From positions 1-64,000 of the forward strand of contig CALANV010000008.1 in NCBI GenBank assembly GCA_937926175.1: 64,000 nt of DNA, read 5' to 3'. Below the pieces are notes generated by a model. The model was not told where the DNA came from, did not search any database, and saw only the letters and a program-made list of their open reading frames with translations. This stretch comes from an uncultured Rhodospirillales bacterium. Its GTDB lineage: Bacteria > Pseudomonadota > Alphaproteobacteria > CACIAM-22H2. The first letter of the stretch is position 1. Each line of letters opens with the position of its first letter. This document shows positions 50,932 through 59,366 of the stretch, in pieces. The position numbers were made by a program, and so were the translations under genes.

Positions 50932-51732
50932 TCAACGGCGGGAACGGGGACGGGCGCGGCCTCGCGGGCACAGCGACGGTGGCACATCGTCATGGATCGG
51001 GTCGATGTCGCGCCGCGCACGAAACTTCATGCCCCGAAGCTCCTCGGCGATATCGTCGGCCATGATTTCCGGCCGCATGAGCAAAGCCGGCCGCTTGAGG
51101 CGTCCGACGAAGCCGGCGACGACGATCGCGTTGCGGTCGTCCTCGCCCCAGGTGTCGAGAATGCACGCGGGAAGGGCGGCCTTGACCATGCCGGCTGCGA
51201 CCTGATCTGCGATCGGATCGTCGTCTTCGGCGACGATGGCGTTGAACAGGATGCAACCCTGCGGTTTCAGACGACGGCGGGCGAGCGCGAAGAATTCGGC
51301 CGTGCAGAGCTGGCGCGGCGGGATGTTGCGGAAGAACGCATCGACGACGATCGCATCGAAGCGGGCGCGCGTACGGGCGAGGAACGCGCGGCCGTCGGCG
51401 ACGTGGCACTCGACCTCCGGCGCCAAGGCGAAGAACTTGCGGGCGAGCTTGAAGGCGCCGGGGTCGACGTCGACCATCGTGACCTGTTTGCCGATGCGCG
51501 CAAGCATGGTGCCGAGCGTGCCGCCGGCGCCGCCGATGACGAGGATGCGCTTGGCCCCCGTCTGGACGAGAAGGCCGAAGATCGCGTGGACGTAGCCGAT
51601 TAGGCTCGTGCCCGAACGATCGGCGTGGCTCTGGTACCAGTTCGCCTGGAAGTAGACATGCGAGCCGTTGCGCCGGTCGCGCAGGATCCGGATTTCGCCG
51701 TGGGGGTTCGGATGTCGGGCGACGATGATCAT
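50932..51732 (-). CDS. Spermidine synthase-like methyltransferase-fold protein
   Basis: From ATG 51732 the protein has 266 residues. The Rossmann-type core ILVIGGAGGTLGTMLAR, VTMVDVDPGAFKLARKFFAL and FDAIVVDAFFRNIPP matches spermidine synthases, but the glycine-rich loop is GGAGGTL instead of the GGGDG of true synthases, so the polyamine site is doubtful. The C-terminal tail is Arg-rich (PRGRARPRSRR). Relatives are called fused MFS/spermidine synthases without proven function. It lies between argB and pstS on the same strand. Confidence 0.8.
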   Translation of the reverse strand: MIIVARHPNPHGEIRILRDRRNGSHVYFQANWYQSHADRSGTSLIGYVHAIFGLLVQTGAKRILVIGGAGGTLGTMLARIGKQVTMVDVDPGAFKLARKFFALAPEVECHVADGRAFLARTRARFDAIVVDAFFRNIPPRQLCTAEFFALARRRLKPQGCILFNAIVAEDDDPIADQVAAGMVKAALPACILDTWGEDDRNAIVVAGFVGRLKRPALLMRPEIMADDIAEELRGMKFRARRDIDPIHDDVPPSLCPRGRARPRSRR

Positions 51733-51788
51733 CGGGACTGTCCGGCGCCCGTCGCCGCCGACCGGCATCGAGGCATCGTCGACCGGTT

Positions 51789-52691
51789 CTAGGCGGCGCG
51801 ACCGATCAGCGTGCCGACGCCGCGTTCGGTGAACAGCTCGAGCAGGATCGCATGCTGAACGCGGCCGTCGAGGATGACGGCGGCCTCCACGCCCATCTCG
51901 ACCGCCATCAGGCAGGTCTCGACCTTGGGGATCATGCCGCCGTGGATGGTGCCGTCGGCGATCAGCGCGCGCACCTGATCGACCGAGAGCGTCGACAGCA
52001 GGTTCTTGTTCCTGTCGAGCACGCCGACGACGTCGGTCATCATCAGCAGGCGCGTGGCGCGCACGGCGCCGGCGATGGCGCCCGCCACCGTGTCGGCGTT
52101 GATGTTGTAGGTCTCGCCGTCAGGTCCCTGACCGACGGGCGCAATCACCGGAATGATGTCGGACTTGGCCAGGGTCTCGAGAATCTTCGGTTCGATATGC
52201 TCGGGCTCGCCGACGAAGCCGAGATCGAGCACCTTTTCGATATTCGAGTCCGGGTCGCGCTTGGTCCGCGTCAGCTTGCGGGCCCGGATCAGGCCGCCGT
52301 CCTTGCCCGACAGGCCGATGGCGCAGCCGCCCACCTTGTTGATGTGGGCGACGATCGACTTGTTGATCGAACCGGCCAGGACCATTTCGACGATCTCGAC
52401 GGTCTGGGCGTCGGTCACGCGCAGCCCATCGACGAAGTCGCTCTTGATGTTGAGCCGCTGCAGCATCTGACCGATCTGGGGACCGCCGCCGTGCACGACG
52501 ATCGGGTTGATGCCCACCTGCTTCAGCAGCACGACGTCGCGCGCGAAGTCGCTCGCCACCTTGTCGTCGCCCATGGCGTGGCCGCCGTACTTGACGACGA
52601 CCGTCTTGCCGGCGAAGCGGCGCATATAGGGCAGGGCCTCGGAAAGGACGCGGGCGTTGGCGACGGCGTCCGCGGTGTGATGCTCGGTCAT
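51789..52691 (-). CDS. argB: Acetylglutamate kinase
   Basis: The 300-residue amino acid kinase phosphorylates N-acetylglutamate, step two of arginine synthesis. VVVKYGGHAMGDD and PIVVHGGGPQIGQML are the nucleotide and substrate loops; INADTVAGAIAGAV and MTDVVGVLDRN complete the active site. It starts at ATG 52691. In many bacteria it is feedback-inhibited by arginine; the N-terminal helix (TEHHTADAVANARVLSEALPYMRRF) is present, as in such enzymes. It lies downstream of engB with 195 bases between them. Confidence 0.97.
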   Translation of the reverse strand: MTEHHTADAVANARVLSEALPYMRRFAGKTVVVKYGGHAMGDDKVASDFARDVVLLKQVGINPIVVHGGGPQIGQMLQRLNIKSDFVDGLRVTDAQTVEIVEMVLAGSINKSIVAHINKVGGCAIGLSGKDGGLIRARKLTRTKRDPDSNIEKVLDLGFVGEPEHIEPKILETLAKSDIIPVIAPVGQGPDGETYNINADTVAGAIAGAVRATRLLMMTDVVGVLDRNKNLLSTLSVDQVRALIADGTIHGGMIPKVETCLMAVEMGVEAAVILDGRVQHAILLELFTERGVGTLIGRAA

Positions 52692-52886
52692 CAGATTTCT
52701 GCCACGCGACTTTGACAACACGCCGTCGCACGGGCCCGCGAGCGGCTTGGCGTTCCGCCGGATCGTCGCCCGTGATCCCCGGATCACGTCCACAGGGGAC
52801 CCGCAGGTCCACGGTTTGCCGGTTCAATCCCGGCGACGAGGGAACGTCCCAAGCCCCGCTTCAGCCCGCACTCGGGCGAGGTCTAT

Positions 52887-53537
52887 CTAGCCCAATGCGG
52901 CGAGGCTCGCCAGCGCCGCGCGCAGGCCGGCGATGCCGTGGCCGGTCCGGGCGCTGGTGGCGATGATCTCGGGGTGCGCGGCGACGTGGCGGGAGACCTC
53001 GGCATCGGTGCGCGCCGTCACCGCAGCGAGTTCGGCGGGGGTCAGCTTGTCGGTCTTGGTCAGGATGACCTGATAGCTGACGGCAGATTCGTCCAACAGG
53101 TCCATTGTCGCGCGGTCGCTGTCCTTCAGGCCCTGGCGGGCGTCGATGAGGATGAGCGCGCGGCGCAGGTTCGGCCGGCCCTTGAGATAGAGGCGGATCA
53201 GCTCGTTCCAGTTCTGGACCTGCTTCTTGGCGACGCGGGCGAAGCCGTAGCCGGGCATGTCGACCAGCATCAGCGCCGACCCGAGCGCGAAAAAGTTGAG
53301 TTGCTGCGTGCGGCCGGGAGTCTTCGACGTCCGCGCCAGCGTCTGTCGCCCGGTGAGCGCATTGACGAGGCTGGACTTGCCGACGTTGGACCGCCCGGCA
53401 AAGGCGATTTCCGGCAGGCCCGGCGGCGGCATCGAGTCAAGCGTCGCCGCGCCTGCGACGAACCGGCAGTCCTGCGCGAACAGACGGCGTCCGGCCTCGA
53501 TCGCCGCGTCGTCAGACGCCTCGGGGGCGGGGCTCAA
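52887..53537 (-). CDS. engB: Ribosome biogenesis GTP-binding protein YihA/YsxC/EngB
   Basis: The protein is a small GTPase with G1 GRSNVGKSS, G3 DMPGYG, G4 TKTDK and G5 SART, needed for 50S assembly. The start is uncertain: a TTG at 53537 overlaps the yidC stop (TTGA), giving 216 residues, whereas ATG 53576 would overlap yidC by 43 bases and give 229. The Gly-Arg-Ser loop begins about residue 35 from the TTG, which suits the family. It follows yidC, the usual alphaproteobacterial order. Confidence 0.93.
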   Translation of the reverse strand: MSPAPEASDDAAIEAGRRLFAQDCRFVAGAATLDSMPPPGLPEIAFAGRSNVGKSSLVNALTGRQTLARTSKTPGRTQQLNFFALGSALMLVDMPGYGFARVAKKQVQNWNELIRLYLKGRPNLRRALILIDARQGLKDSDRATMDLLDESAVSYQVILTKTDKLTPAELAAVTARTDAEVSRHVAAHPEIIATSARTGHGIAGLRAALASLAALG

Positions 53538-55291
53538 CTGACCGGCTTCGCCTGCATGCGCCGCATGATCACCCATTGCTGCAGCACCGACAGGATGTTG
53601 TTCCACGCCCAGTAGATCACCAGACCCGCCGCGAACGGCGCCAGAATGAAGGTGAAGATGAACGGCATGGCCAGGAAGATGCGCGCCTGGACCGGGTCGG
53701 GCGGCTGCGGGTTCATCTTCTGCTGCAGGAACATGGTGATTCCCATAATGACCGGCCACGCGCCGATCGTGGAGCCGAGCAGGAAGACCTCGGGCGGGCT
53801 CCAGGGAAGCAGGCCGAACAGGTTGAAGATCGAGGTCGGGTCGGGCGCCGACAGATCGCGGATCCAGCCGAAGAACGGCGCATGCCGCATCTCGATCGAG
53901 ATGAACAGCACCTTGTAGAGGGCGAAGAACACCGGGATCTGGATCAGGATGGGCAGACAGCCCGCCATCGGATTGGCGCCTGCGCGCTTGTAGAGCGCCA
54001 TCATCTCCTGCGACAGCCGCGCGCGGTCGTCGCCGAAGCGCTCGCGCAGCTTCTCCATCTCGGGCTGGAGCAGCTTCATCTTGTTCATCGCCCGGTACGA
54101 CTTGTTCGCGAGCGGGAAGAACAGCAGCTTGATCAGCACCGTCAGCAGCAGGATGGCGAGGCCATAGTTACCGAGCAGACGGTAGAAATAGTCGAGGATC
54201 AGGAAGATCGGCTTGGTCAGGAAATAGAACCAGCCGAAGTCGATGGCGAGGTCGAAGCGGTCGATGCCGAGGTTCGACTCGTAGTGGTTCAACAGGTGCA
54301 CTTCCTTGGCGCCCGCGAACAGGTGGCTCGTCACCTCGGCCGTGCCGCCGGGGGACACCGTCGATGCCGGACCCAGGAAATCGGCCTGGTAGCGGTCGTT
54401 GCCGCCGATCATGGCGTGATTGAAGCGTGCGGTGACCTCGCTCTTCTGGTCGGGGATCAGCGAGACCAGCCAGTACTTGTCGGTGATGCCGAGCCAGCCG
54501 CCCGTCGACTTCTGCTCGATCGTGCGCGCCGACTTCACGTCATCGTAGTCCGGCTCGCGCAGCGTGCCGCCAAGCACGCCGATCGGTCCTTCGTGAAGGA
54601 TGTAGAAACCGGCGGTCTTGGGCGTGCCCGTTCGCGCGATCAGCCCGTAGGGGTAGAGCAGCACCGGGGCGTCGCCGGTGTTCACGACGCGCTGCGTCAC
54701 CGTGAACATGAAGTTCTCGTCGATGGCGATGCGGCGCTCGAAGCGCAGGCCCTGACCATTGTCCCAGCTGAGCGTCACCGGTGCATCGGGCCGCAGGACG
54801 TCGCGATCCGCGGTCCAGAGCGTATCCGGACCCGGCAGGGCGAGATTGTTCGCCGCCGCAACCCAGCCGAACTCGGCGAAATACGCATCCGGCAGCGAGG
54901 CCGGCGTCAGCAGGGTGATCGGCGGGCTGTCCGGCTCGACCGTCTCGCGATAGCGCGTCAGATGCAGGTCGTCGATACGTGCACCGCGCAGCAGGATCGA
55001 GCCGCTGATGCTCGGGCTTTCGATGCGCACGCGCGGCTGCTGGCTGATCAACGTCGCGCGGTCCTGGACCTGCGCCACAGCGGTGGCGCCGCCGGGCACC
55101 GCCGGCACGCCGGAAGGCGCCTGACCGGGCGCCGTCGGCAGAACCTCGGTCGGCGTCTGCTCCACGGCGCGCGCCGCCTGCTGGGCCCGTTCGCGCTCGA
55201 GGCGCGGCTGCTCGAAGAAGTACTGGAAGCCGAGGACGATCGCGATCGAAAGGGCGATCGCAATGATGAGGTTCTTGTTGTCGGTCATCAT
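53534..55291 (-). CDS. yidC: Membrane protein insertase YidC
   Basis: The 585-residue protein has an N-terminal helix (NLIIAIALSIAIVLGFQYFF), a large periplasmic domain and the conserved insertase core: NYGLAILLLTVLIKLLFFPLANKSYRAMNKMK, GCLPILIQIPVFFALYKVLF, and MGITMFLQQKMNP with PFIFTFILAPFAAGLVIYW. It inserts membrane proteins alone or with SecYEG. The intervening RxFGDDRARLSQEM loop is the cytoplasmic coiled hairpin. Two Met codons at the start are equivalent. Confidence 0.97.
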   Translation of the reverse strand: MMTDNKNLIIAIALSIAIVLGFQYFFEQPRLERERAQQAARAVEQTPTEVLPTAPGQAPSGVPAVPGGATAVAQVQDRATLISQQPRVRIESPSISGSILLRGARIDDLHLTRYRETVEPDSPPITLLTPASLPDAYFAEFGWVAAANNLALPGPDTLWTADRDVLRPDAPVTLSWDNGQGLRFERRIAIDENFMFTVTQRVVNTGDAPVLLYPYGLIARTGTPKTAGFYILHEGPIGVLGGTLREPDYDDVKSARTIEQKSTGGWLGITDKYWLVSLIPDQKSEVTARFNHAMIGGNDRYQADFLGPASTVSPGGTAEVTSHLFAGAKEVHLLNHYESNLGIDRFDLAIDFGWFYFLTKPIFLILDYFYRLLGNYGLAILLLTVLIKLLFFPLANKSYRAMNKMKLLQPEMEKLRERFGDDRARLSQEMMALYKRAGANPMAGCLPILIQIPVFFALYKVLFISIEMRHAPFFGWIRDLSAPDPTSIFNLFGLLPWSPPEVFLLGSTIGAWPVIMGITMFLQQKMNPQPPDPVQARIFLAMPFIFTFILAPFAAGLVIYWAWNNILSVLQQWVIMRRMQAKPVS

Positions 55292-55340
55292 AAGTCGGTT
55301 ACTCGGCAGGTTTCAGCAGGGGCGGTGGCAGTGTGGCGGG

Positions 55341-55610
55341 TCAGGGATTATGACCGCAACGGTGCCGGACGTGGATGGTACAGCGCCCGGCGGGCGGCAC
55401 CGGATCCCAGCCTTCGCCGCCCCACGGATGACAACGGAGGAGGCGGCGCACGGCGAGCCAGGTACCGGCGAGCGGCCCGTGGATCTCGATCGCCTCGCGC
55501 GCGTATTCGGAGCAACTCGGCATGAAACGGCAGGCCGGGCCAAGCAGCGGCGCGATGAACCACTGGTAAAGCCGGATGGCGGCGACGAAGAGCCACGAGA
55601 TGGGATTCAT
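55341..55610 (-). CDS. yidD: Membrane protein insertion efficiency factor YidD
   Basis: The 89-residue protein has the family signature: PLLGPACRFMPSCSEYAREAIEIHGPLAGTWLAVRRLLRCHPWGGEGWDPVP, with the three cysteines conserved. An N-terminal amphipathic helix (SWLFVAAIRLYQWFI) anchors it at the membrane near YidC. Its start (ATG 55610) overlaps the end of rnpA by four bases, as in many bacteria. Confidence 0.96.
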   Translation of the reverse strand: MNPISWLFVAAIRLYQWFIAPLLGPACRFMPSCSEYAREAIEIHGPLAGTWLAVRRLLRCHPWGGEGWDPVPPAGRCTIHVRHRCGHNP

Positions 55611-55966
55611 TTGGCGGTCGGTCGACGGGACGTGAGAGCCTCGATTGCCTTGCGCAAGTCTTCCAGCAACAATGTCCACGGCCTGGTGATCGTGCCGGCA
55701 CGCGCGATCAACACGTAGTCATAGCCGGGGGCCGCCGCAACGGGGAGAACGGCCTGAGCCGCGGCCCGAAGCCGCCGCCGCGCCCGGTTGCGCACGACGG
55801 CACCGCCAAGCTTTCGCGTCGCCGTGAAGCCGACGCGCGGCGGCCCCTCGCCGTCGGGCCGCCGCATGACCTGCAATACGAGGCCCGGCGTCACGTACTT
55901 GCGCCGTGACGCGGCGACTTGCAGGAACTCGGTGCGCCGCTTGAGACGCCCGATGGCCGTACGCAT
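55607..55966 (-). CDS. rnpA: Ribonuclease P protein component
   Basis: The 119-residue protein cofactor of RNase P has the signature VGFTATRKLGGAVVRNRARRRLRAAAQ, which contains the conserved RNR motif. The basic N-terminus (RTAIGRLKRRTEFLQ) binds the RNA. It starts at ATG 55966; ATG 55984 would add six residues. It follows rpmH by 21 bases and is translated with yidD. Confidence 0.96.
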   Translation of the reverse strand: MRTAIGRLKRRTEFLQVAASRRKYVTPGLVLQVMRRPDGEGPPRVGFTATRKLGGAVVRNRARRRLRAAAQAVLPVAAAPGYDYVLIARAGTITRPWTLLLEDLRKAIEALTSRRPTAK

Positions 55967-55987
55967 CGCCGGCCACCAGCGCAAAGC

Positions 55988-56122
55988 TTAGGCAGAGAGG
56001 CGCTTGCGGCCCTTCGCCCGACGACTGGCGAGCACGCGGCGACCGCCGACGGACTGCATCCGCTTGCGGAAGCCATGCCGCCGCTTGCGGACCAGTTTGC
56101 TGGGTTGATAGGTGCGTTTCAC
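55988..56122 (-). CDS. rpmH: 50S ribosomal protein L34
   Basis: The 44-residue basic protein reads MKRTYQPSKLVRKRRHGFRK and ends RRAKGRKRLSA, the L34 consensus. It begins with GTG at 56122, not ATG. It sits in the large ribosomal subunit. It heads the rpmH-rnpA-yidD-yidC operon and has a strong promoter 58 bases upstream. The frame is too short for most predictors and lies in the opposite strand to the TVP38-type gene. Confidence 0.97.
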   Translation of the reverse strand: MKRTYQPSKLVRKRRHGFRKRMQSVGGRRVLASRRAKGRKRLSA

Positions 56123-56179
56123 GAGCCTGAACTCCGGTTCCGCCGGGTCGCACAAGGCGTAAACCCAAAACAGGGCCGG

Positions 56180-56208
56180 GCTTATAAAGGCCCCGGCGGT
56201 CCAAGTCA
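56180..56208 (-). promoter_or_regulatory. rpmH: Sigma-70 promoter of rpmH operon
   Basis: On the minus strand TTGACT (56208-56203) and TATAAG (56185-56180) are separated by exactly 17 bases. The start of transcription would be near 56173, giving a leader of about 50 bases before the GTG of rpmH. The match to the housekeeping consensus is the best I found in the window, as expected for a ribosomal protein operon. Confidence 0.75.
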
Positions 56209-56341
56209 ATGCGCCATTTCCTCAACTCTATCCGAGGGTTGCGGCGGGATCGTGATACCTTCACGGGCAAATGATTGGCCCCGGCCGCAGCTGGCCCCTA
56301 GATTGCCGCCGGGGCATCGACCGGTGGTACCCAGGATCTCA

Positions 56342-57070
56342 ATGTCGCCAATGATGGCATCGAACCGATCGGGTGGTCGGTCGTCACTTTTGCGTTGGCT
56401 GCCGCTTCTGGCATTGGCGCTGGGCTGTGCCAGCTTCTTCGTGCTCGGCCTCCACCGCTATGTCAGCTTCGAGATGCTGGGGCGGCACCGGGACGAGCTC
56501 GCGGCCTGGGTGGTCGCGCACCCTTTCCTGGCGCCACTCGCTTATATTCTTGTTTATATCGTCGTCGTGGCCTTCTCGCTGCCCGGCGGGGCGGTGCTGA
56601 CGATCACTGGCGGATTCCTGTTCGGGACCGTGTTCGGGACGCTCTATGCCGTTCTCGGCGCGACGGTCGGGGCGATGGTCGTGTTCGTGGCGGCGCGCAC
56701 GGCGCTGGACGACGTCCTGCGCGCCAAGGCGGGTGGAGCCATCAAGCAGATGGAAGAGGGGTTCCGGCGTAACGCCCTCAACTATCTTCTCGTGTTGCGC
56801 CTCGTGCCGATCTTCCCGTTCTTCCTGGTCAATCTGGTACCGGCCTTCCTCGGGGTGCCGGCAGGCATGTTCTTTTTCGCCACGTTCATCGGCATCATTC
56901 CAGGCACGCTGGTCTATGCGAGCGTGGGCAACGGCCTCGGCGCGGTGCTCGAGGCAGGGGGTGTACCAGACCTCGGCATCATCTTCAGGCCTGCGGTCCT
57001 GCTGCCGATCCTGGGCCTTGCCGCGTTGGCCCTGGTGCCGGTTCTGTACAGGCAGTGGCGCGGAAAATGA
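56342..57070 (+). CDS. TVP38/TMEM64 family membrane protein
   Basis: The 242-residue protein has a VTT domain: AYILVYIVVVAFSLPGGAVLTITGGFLFG is the first conserved segment, and RLVPIFPFFLVNLVPAFLGVPAGMFFFATFIGIIPGT the second. Members of the wider DedA/VTT group act as lipid scramblases or flippases. Its stop overlaps the start of the oxidoreductase by four bases, a linkage commonly seen in bacteria. It starts at ATG 56342. Confidence 0.93.
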   Translation: MSPMMASNRSGGRSSLLRWLPLLALALGCASFFVLGLHRYVSFEMLGRHRDELAAWVVAHPFLAPLAYILVYIVVVAFSLPGGAVLTITGGFLFGTVFGTLYAVLGATVGAMVVFVAARTALDDVLRAKAGGAIKQMEEGFRRNALNYLLVLRLVPIFPFFLVNLVPAFLGVPAGMFFFATFIGIIPGTLVYASVGNGLGAVLEAGGVPDLGIIFRPAVLLPILGLAALALVPVLYRQWRGK

Positions 57071-58509
57071 GCGAGCGGCTGAACGTCGATCTGTGCGTGA
57101 TCGGCGCCGGTTCTGGCGGATTGGCGGTGGCCGCCGGCGCGTCGCAGCTCGGGCAGAAGGTCGTGCTGTGCGAGCGCGCCCGCATGGGCGGCGACTGCCT
57201 CAACTATGGCTGCGTGCCGTCGAAGTCGCTGCTCGCGGCGGCACGCGCGGCGACGGCCGCGCGCAATGCCGCGCGCTTCGGCGTCGAAGCGGTCTCGCCC
57301 AGGGTCGACTACCGCGTTGTACGCGATCACGTGCGCGGCGTGATTGCCGCGATCGCGCCCAACGATTCGGTCGAGCGCTTCACGGGCCTCGGCGTTCGCG
57401 TCATCCGGGCGCATGCGGCATTCGCCGGGCCGGATGTCGTGAAGGCCGGCGACGCGACGATCAGGGCGCGGCGCTTCGTGATCGCGACCGGGTCGTCGCC
57501 GGCAGTGCCGCCGATCCCGGGGCTCGCGCGCGAAGATGCGCAAGACGGCGTGCCGTTCCTGACCAACGAGACGATCTTCGATCTCGCGGACCGGCCGTCG
57601 CATCTACTCGTGCTCGGCGGCGGCCCGGTCGGCTGCGAGCTCGCCCAGGCGCATCGCCGCCTCGGCGCGAACGTGACGGTGATCGAGGCCGCATCGCTGT
57701 TGTCCCAGGACGACCCCGAGCTCGTCGATTTCGTGCGCCTGCAGATGCTGCGCGACGGTATCGGGATCCACGAAGGCGCGAAGGTCATCCGCGCCGAAGG
57801 ACGCGCCGGCGACATCGCGCTCGTCGTCGAGAAGAACGGGATCGAGCACCGCATTACCGGCTCGCATCTGCTCGTCGCCGCCGGACGGTGCGCGAACGTT
57901 GATGGACTGAACCTCGAAGCCGCGGGTGTGGCCTATTCGCCGAAAGGGATCGAGGTGGATGCGCGGCTGCGCACGTCAAACCGGCGCATCTATGCCATCG
58001 GCGACGTTACCGGCGGCTACCGGTTCACGCACGTCGCCGGCTATCACGCGGGAATCGTGATCCGCAACGCGCTGTTCCGTCTGCCGGCGAAGGTCGACTA
58101 TCGCGTCCTGCCGTGGGTGACGTACACCGACCCGGAGCTGGCGCATGTCGGTCTTACCGAGGTCGAAGCCAACCGGCGCGGCGAGAAGATCCGCATCCTG
58201 CGCTGGCCGTTCCACGAGAACGATCGCGCGCAGTGCGAGCGCGAGACACACGGACTCGTCAAGGTCATCGCCAGCCCGAACGGACGCGTGCTGGGCGCCG
58301 GCATCGTCGGTGCGCACGCGGGCGAGCTGATCCCTGTGTGGGGGCTTGCGATCGCGCGCGGCCTGAAGCTGAAGCATGTCGCCGAGCTGATCGTGCCGTA
58401 TCCGACGCTGGGCGAGGTGAACAAGCGCGCCGCGGGCACGTTCTATGCGCCGAAGTTGTTCTCGCCGCTCGCGCGCCGGATCGTCCGGTGGCTTTCGTAT
58501 CTCGGGTAG
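57067..58509 (+). CDS. FAD-dependent pyridine nucleotide-disulfide oxidoreductase (MerA/LpdA-like)
   Basis: The 480-residue flavoprotein has VIGAGSGGLAVAAGASQLG (FAD), the redox pair GGDCLNYGCVPSK, the NAD(P)-binding LVLGGGPVGCELAQA, and DVTGGYRFTHVAGYHAG. The C-terminal motif reads PYPTLGEVNKRAAGT, where dihydrolipoyl dehydrogenases have HPHPT with the catalytic His; here Tyr replaces that His, so it is unlikely to be a lipoamide enzyme. The electron acceptor is unknown. It is cotranscribed with the membrane protein upstream. Confidence 0.92.
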   Translation: MSERLNVDLCVIGAGSGGLAVAAGASQLGQKVVLCERARMGGDCLNYGCVPSKSLLAAARAATAARNAARFGVEAVSPRVDYRVVRDHVRGVIAAIAPNDSVERFTGLGVRVIRAHAAFAGPDVVKAGDATIRARRFVIATGSSPAVPPIPGLAREDAQDGVPFLTNETIFDLADRPSHLLVLGGGPVGCELAQAHRRLGANVTVIEAASLLSQDDPELVDFVRLQMLRDGIGIHEGAKVIRAEGRAGDIALVVEKNGIEHRITGSHLLVAAGRCANVDGLNLEAAGVAYSPKGIEVDARLRTSNRRIYAIGDVTGGYRFTHVAGYHAGIVIRNALFRLPAKVDYRVLPWVTYTDPELAHVGLTEVEANRRGEKIRILRWPFHENDRAQCERETHGLVKVIASPNGRVLGAGIVGAHAGELIPVWGLAIARGLKLKHVAELIVPYPTLGEVNKRAAGTFYAPKLFSPLARRIVRWLSYLG

Positions 58510-58565
58510 AAAACCGGATGCGGGGGCGGCAATGTGTCACGCCGCGCGCATCCAAGGATCCGAGG

Positions 58566-59270
58566 TCAGGCGCTCGCCCGCCGCGGCGCGCCGAAGCCGA
58601 CAAGACGGTCGCGCGGAAACAGGTAGAGGCGCTCACGACCGAGCATGAGCACGCGATAGCCGCCGCGTCCGAACAAGGCCCCGATTGCCGGGTCGAGCGC
58701 GTCGAGCCCGCCGGCGAACGCGCCGAAGGCCGGCATCACCATCCGCCGTCCGTCGGTCACGAAGCAGGCGCCGCTGATGCGTTGTCCGCGCGCGACGATC
58801 GCGGCTTTCGGATGGAAGTGGCCGCAGATCTCGCCGGCCTGATATTCCGCCGCCGGTTGATGCCGCAGGACGAGGCGACTCAATCGGAGCTCGGGCGCGA
58901 CCGCGCCGCCGATGCCGGCAGGTGGGGCGGGATCGTGGTTGCCGGTGATCCAGGTCCAGTCATGCGCACCCACCATGCGCCGCAGCCGCTCCAGATCCCC
59001 GCGATCGAACCGGCTGCCGGCGTCGGCATCATGGAACGAGTCGCCGAGGCACACGATGCGGACAGGACGGTAGCGTTGTATGACGCGGGCCAGGCGGTCG
59101 AGCGTCTCGCGCGTGTCGTAAGGCGGCAGGAACTGCCCCCGGTGCGTGAAGCTGGATCCCTTCTCGAGATGCAGGTCGGCGACGATCAGCAGCCGTTCGG
59201 TCGGCCAGAACAGCGCGCCCGTCGGATCGGCGAGAAGGGCCTCGTCGTTGAGCGTGATGCGGGTGGACAT
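58566..59270 (-). CDS. pdeM: Ligase-associated DNA damage response endonuclease PdeM
   Basis: The 234-residue metallophosphoesterase begins at ATG 59270 (MSTRITLNDE). Metal-binding motifs are VADLHLEKGSS (D-x-H), LGDSFHD, ITGNHDP and ICGHFHPK. PdeM nucleases are found next to an Lhr-like helicase, an MBL exonuclease and an ATP-dependent ligase; the first two partners are seen here nearby. It would trim or cut DNA during repair. It lies 96 bases downstream of the helicase on the same strand. Confidence 0.9.
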   Translation of the reverse strand: MSTRITLNDEALLADPTGALFWPTERLLIVADLHLEKGSSFTHRGQFLPPYDTRETLDRLARVIQRYRPVRIVCLGDSFHDADAGSRFDRGDLERLRRMVGAHDWTWITGNHDPAPPAGIGGAVAPELRLSRLVLRHQPAAEYQAGEICGHFHPKAAIVARGQRISGACFVTDGRRMVMPAFGAFAGGLDALDPAIGALFGRGGYRVLMLGRERLYLFPRDRLVGFGAPRRASA

Positions 59271-59366
59271 TCGCGGGGCCGACCATAATCCGAACGGGCC
59301 GCGGAACGCCATGGCAAAACGCTGCCTGCGTCGGTTCGAGGCAACAACCCTCCACGGGACAATGAA

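Noticed and set aside
52810..52850. T-arm-like sequence GCCGG-TTCAATC-CCGGC near 52820-52836
   Set aside because: The T stem pairs well, but no anticodon arm, D arm, acceptor stem or CCA end can be built around it.
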